From Anaerococcus mediterraneensis (GTDB taxonomy: Bacteria; Bacillota; Clostridia; Tissierellales; Peptoniphilaceae), in the NCBI RefSeq assembly GCF_900128415.1, contig NZ_LT635772.1, positions 1,364,001 through 1,428,000 of the forward strand: 64,000 nt of DNA. Direction: 5' to 3'. The position numbers were made by a program, and so were the translations under genes. This document shows, in pieces, positions 63,615 to 64,000 of this stretch. The notes beneath the pieces were generated by a model, which saw only the letters and a program-made list of their open reading frames with translations, was not told where the DNA came from and searched no databases. Every line of letters starts with the position of its first letter. Position 1 is the first letter of the stretch.

Positions 63615-64000
63615 TGTCTAGAATTTGGAAACTGGTCGTAGATTTCGTAGTCTTTTATTTGGTATCCTCTTTCTATAAAGGTCTTTAGGTTTTCCATTTG
63701 AGTTTTTGGATTGCATGAGATGTAGACAAATTTTTTGCAGTCTATATTTAGGATTTTTTCTAATGATGCAGGACTAATTCCTGATCTAGGTGGGTCTAGG
63801 ATTACTACATCATACTTACTTCCTACTTTTTCAATTTCTTCTAGGACATCTCCACAAAGAAAGTTTACATTATCAAGATTATTTAACTTTGCGTTTTCTT
63901 TTGCTTTTTCTACCGCTTCTTCAACAATTTCTATACCTGTAGCAGATCTTGCAACACTTGCCATTAGTTGGGTTATGGTGCCTGTACCTGAATATAGGTC
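63581..64000 (-). CDS. rlmD: 23S rRNA (uracil-C5)-methyltransferase RlmD/RumA, N-terminus beyond window
   Basis: The last 139 codons are visible; the gene continues past the right edge. The SAM-binding DLYSGTGTITQLMA is at the edge, followed by VVILDPPRSG and the catalytic-Cys motif VYISCNPKTQMENL. It ends PNSRHVEAIALIQKM. The final 11 residues are encoded by the inserted element and replace the original HVETIALITRK, so the methyltransferase stays full length. Confidence 0.93.
   Translation of the reverse strand, partial: DLYSGTGTITQLMASVARSATGIEIVEEAVEKAKENAKLNNLDNVNFLCGDVLEEIEKVGSKYDVVILDPPRSGISPASLEKILNIDCKKFVYISCNPKTQMENLKTFIERGYQIKDYEIYDQFPNSRHVEAIALIQKM
63612..63616. repeat. Right attachment core
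   Basis: CATGT (minus strand) inside the codons for the HVE motif of rlmD, matching the left core at 42383-42387. Confidence 0.7.

Larger units (their letters stand above)
42383..63616. mobile_element. Integrated mobilizable element, ~21.2 kb, in rlmD
   Basis: Bounded by the shared CATGT core (minus strand) at 42383-42387 and 63612-63616, each embedded in the codons for the RlmD HVE motif. It carries a serine recombinase, SHOCT-like ORF, ECF and ABC transporters, two TetR regulators, an oriT-like region with mobC and a broken relaxase, Thoeris defence, a TIR protein, an AraC regulator and a decayed AbiE pair. No conjugation (type IV secretion) genes are present, so it is an IME-like or decayed element needing help to transfer. 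Confidence 0.85.

Noticed and set aside
42383..63616. Complete conjugative element (ICE)
   Set aside because: No coupling protein, VirB4 or other type IV secretion genes, and the relaxase is truncated.
1..64000. CRISPR array or prophage structural genes
   Set aside because: No regularly spaced repeats, cas genes, capsid, tail or lysis genes were found; the integrase belongs to a mobilizable element.

Overview
This window comes from an AT-rich, low-GC Gram-positive anaerobe. It carries Firmicutes-type markers: a GlgC/GlgD ADP-glucose pyrophosphorylase pair, a large SRP RNA with an Alu domain, ThyX, a CbpB/DarB-type c-di-AMP-binding protein and ECF transporters. The overall gene set suggests a Peptoniphilaceae-like coccus (Anaerococcus, Peptoniphilus or Finegoldia kin), but the species is inference. 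Almost all genes lie on the minus strand.

Positions 1-42,350 are core chromosome. From the left they hold a YtxH-like protein (cut by the window edge), a strong promoter driving a ~170-nt structured RNA that looks like 6S RNA, an RluA-type pseudouridine synthase, NAD kinase, and an FHA-FtsW/RodA-class B PBP cell-wall operon. Next is a glycogen operon, glgC-glgD-glgA-glgP-like-pulA-pgcA. tmRNA follows, then a small IS200-type insertion sequence that has landed in the last codons of a solute-binding lipoprotein. Beyond it lie dnaX-ybaB-recR, tRNA-Ser(GGA), SRP RNA, cbpB, a branching-enzyme-like gene, a GH73 glucosaminidase, the pyrBICFKDE operon, a CYTH protein and metallophosphoesterase, a YhaO/YhaN-like nuclease pair, a coiled-coil FtsX-type ABC system, thyX, a cation/proton antiporter behind a fluoride riboswitch, and a NERD protein. 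The phosphorylase-like and branching-enzyme-like proteins have both lost catalytic residues, while the synthase, pyrophosphorylase, pullulanase and phosphoglucomutase keep theirs.

Positions ~42,383-63,616 are an integrated mobile element of about 21.2 kb inserted in the 3' end of rlmD (23S rRNA m5U methyltransferase). The displaced original 3' end of rlmD is still readable at 42,352-42,387, and the element supplies a substitute 3' end at 63,581-63,614. At the left end a large serine recombinase gene reads straight through the attachment site into chromosomal DNA. Its probable native 3' end (51 codons plus a terminator) is stranded at the right end of the element, so the recombinase should have a different C-terminus when the element is circular. 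I regard this as the most interesting structure in the window.

The element's cargo is: a small SHOCT-like ORF; an ECF transporter with two exporter-fold ABC half-transporters under a TetR regulator; a second TetR plus ABC pair; an oriT-like region with mobC and a truncated relaxase; a Thoeris defence operon (XRE regulator, ThsA, ThsB) followed by a separate TIR protein with an unrecognised N-terminal half; and an AbiE locus whose toxin gene has been split by an AraC/GyrI-type regulator. Duplicated oriT-like sequence beside the two TetR/ABC modules suggests accretion of more than one mobilizable element. No rRNA and no CRISPR array were seen.
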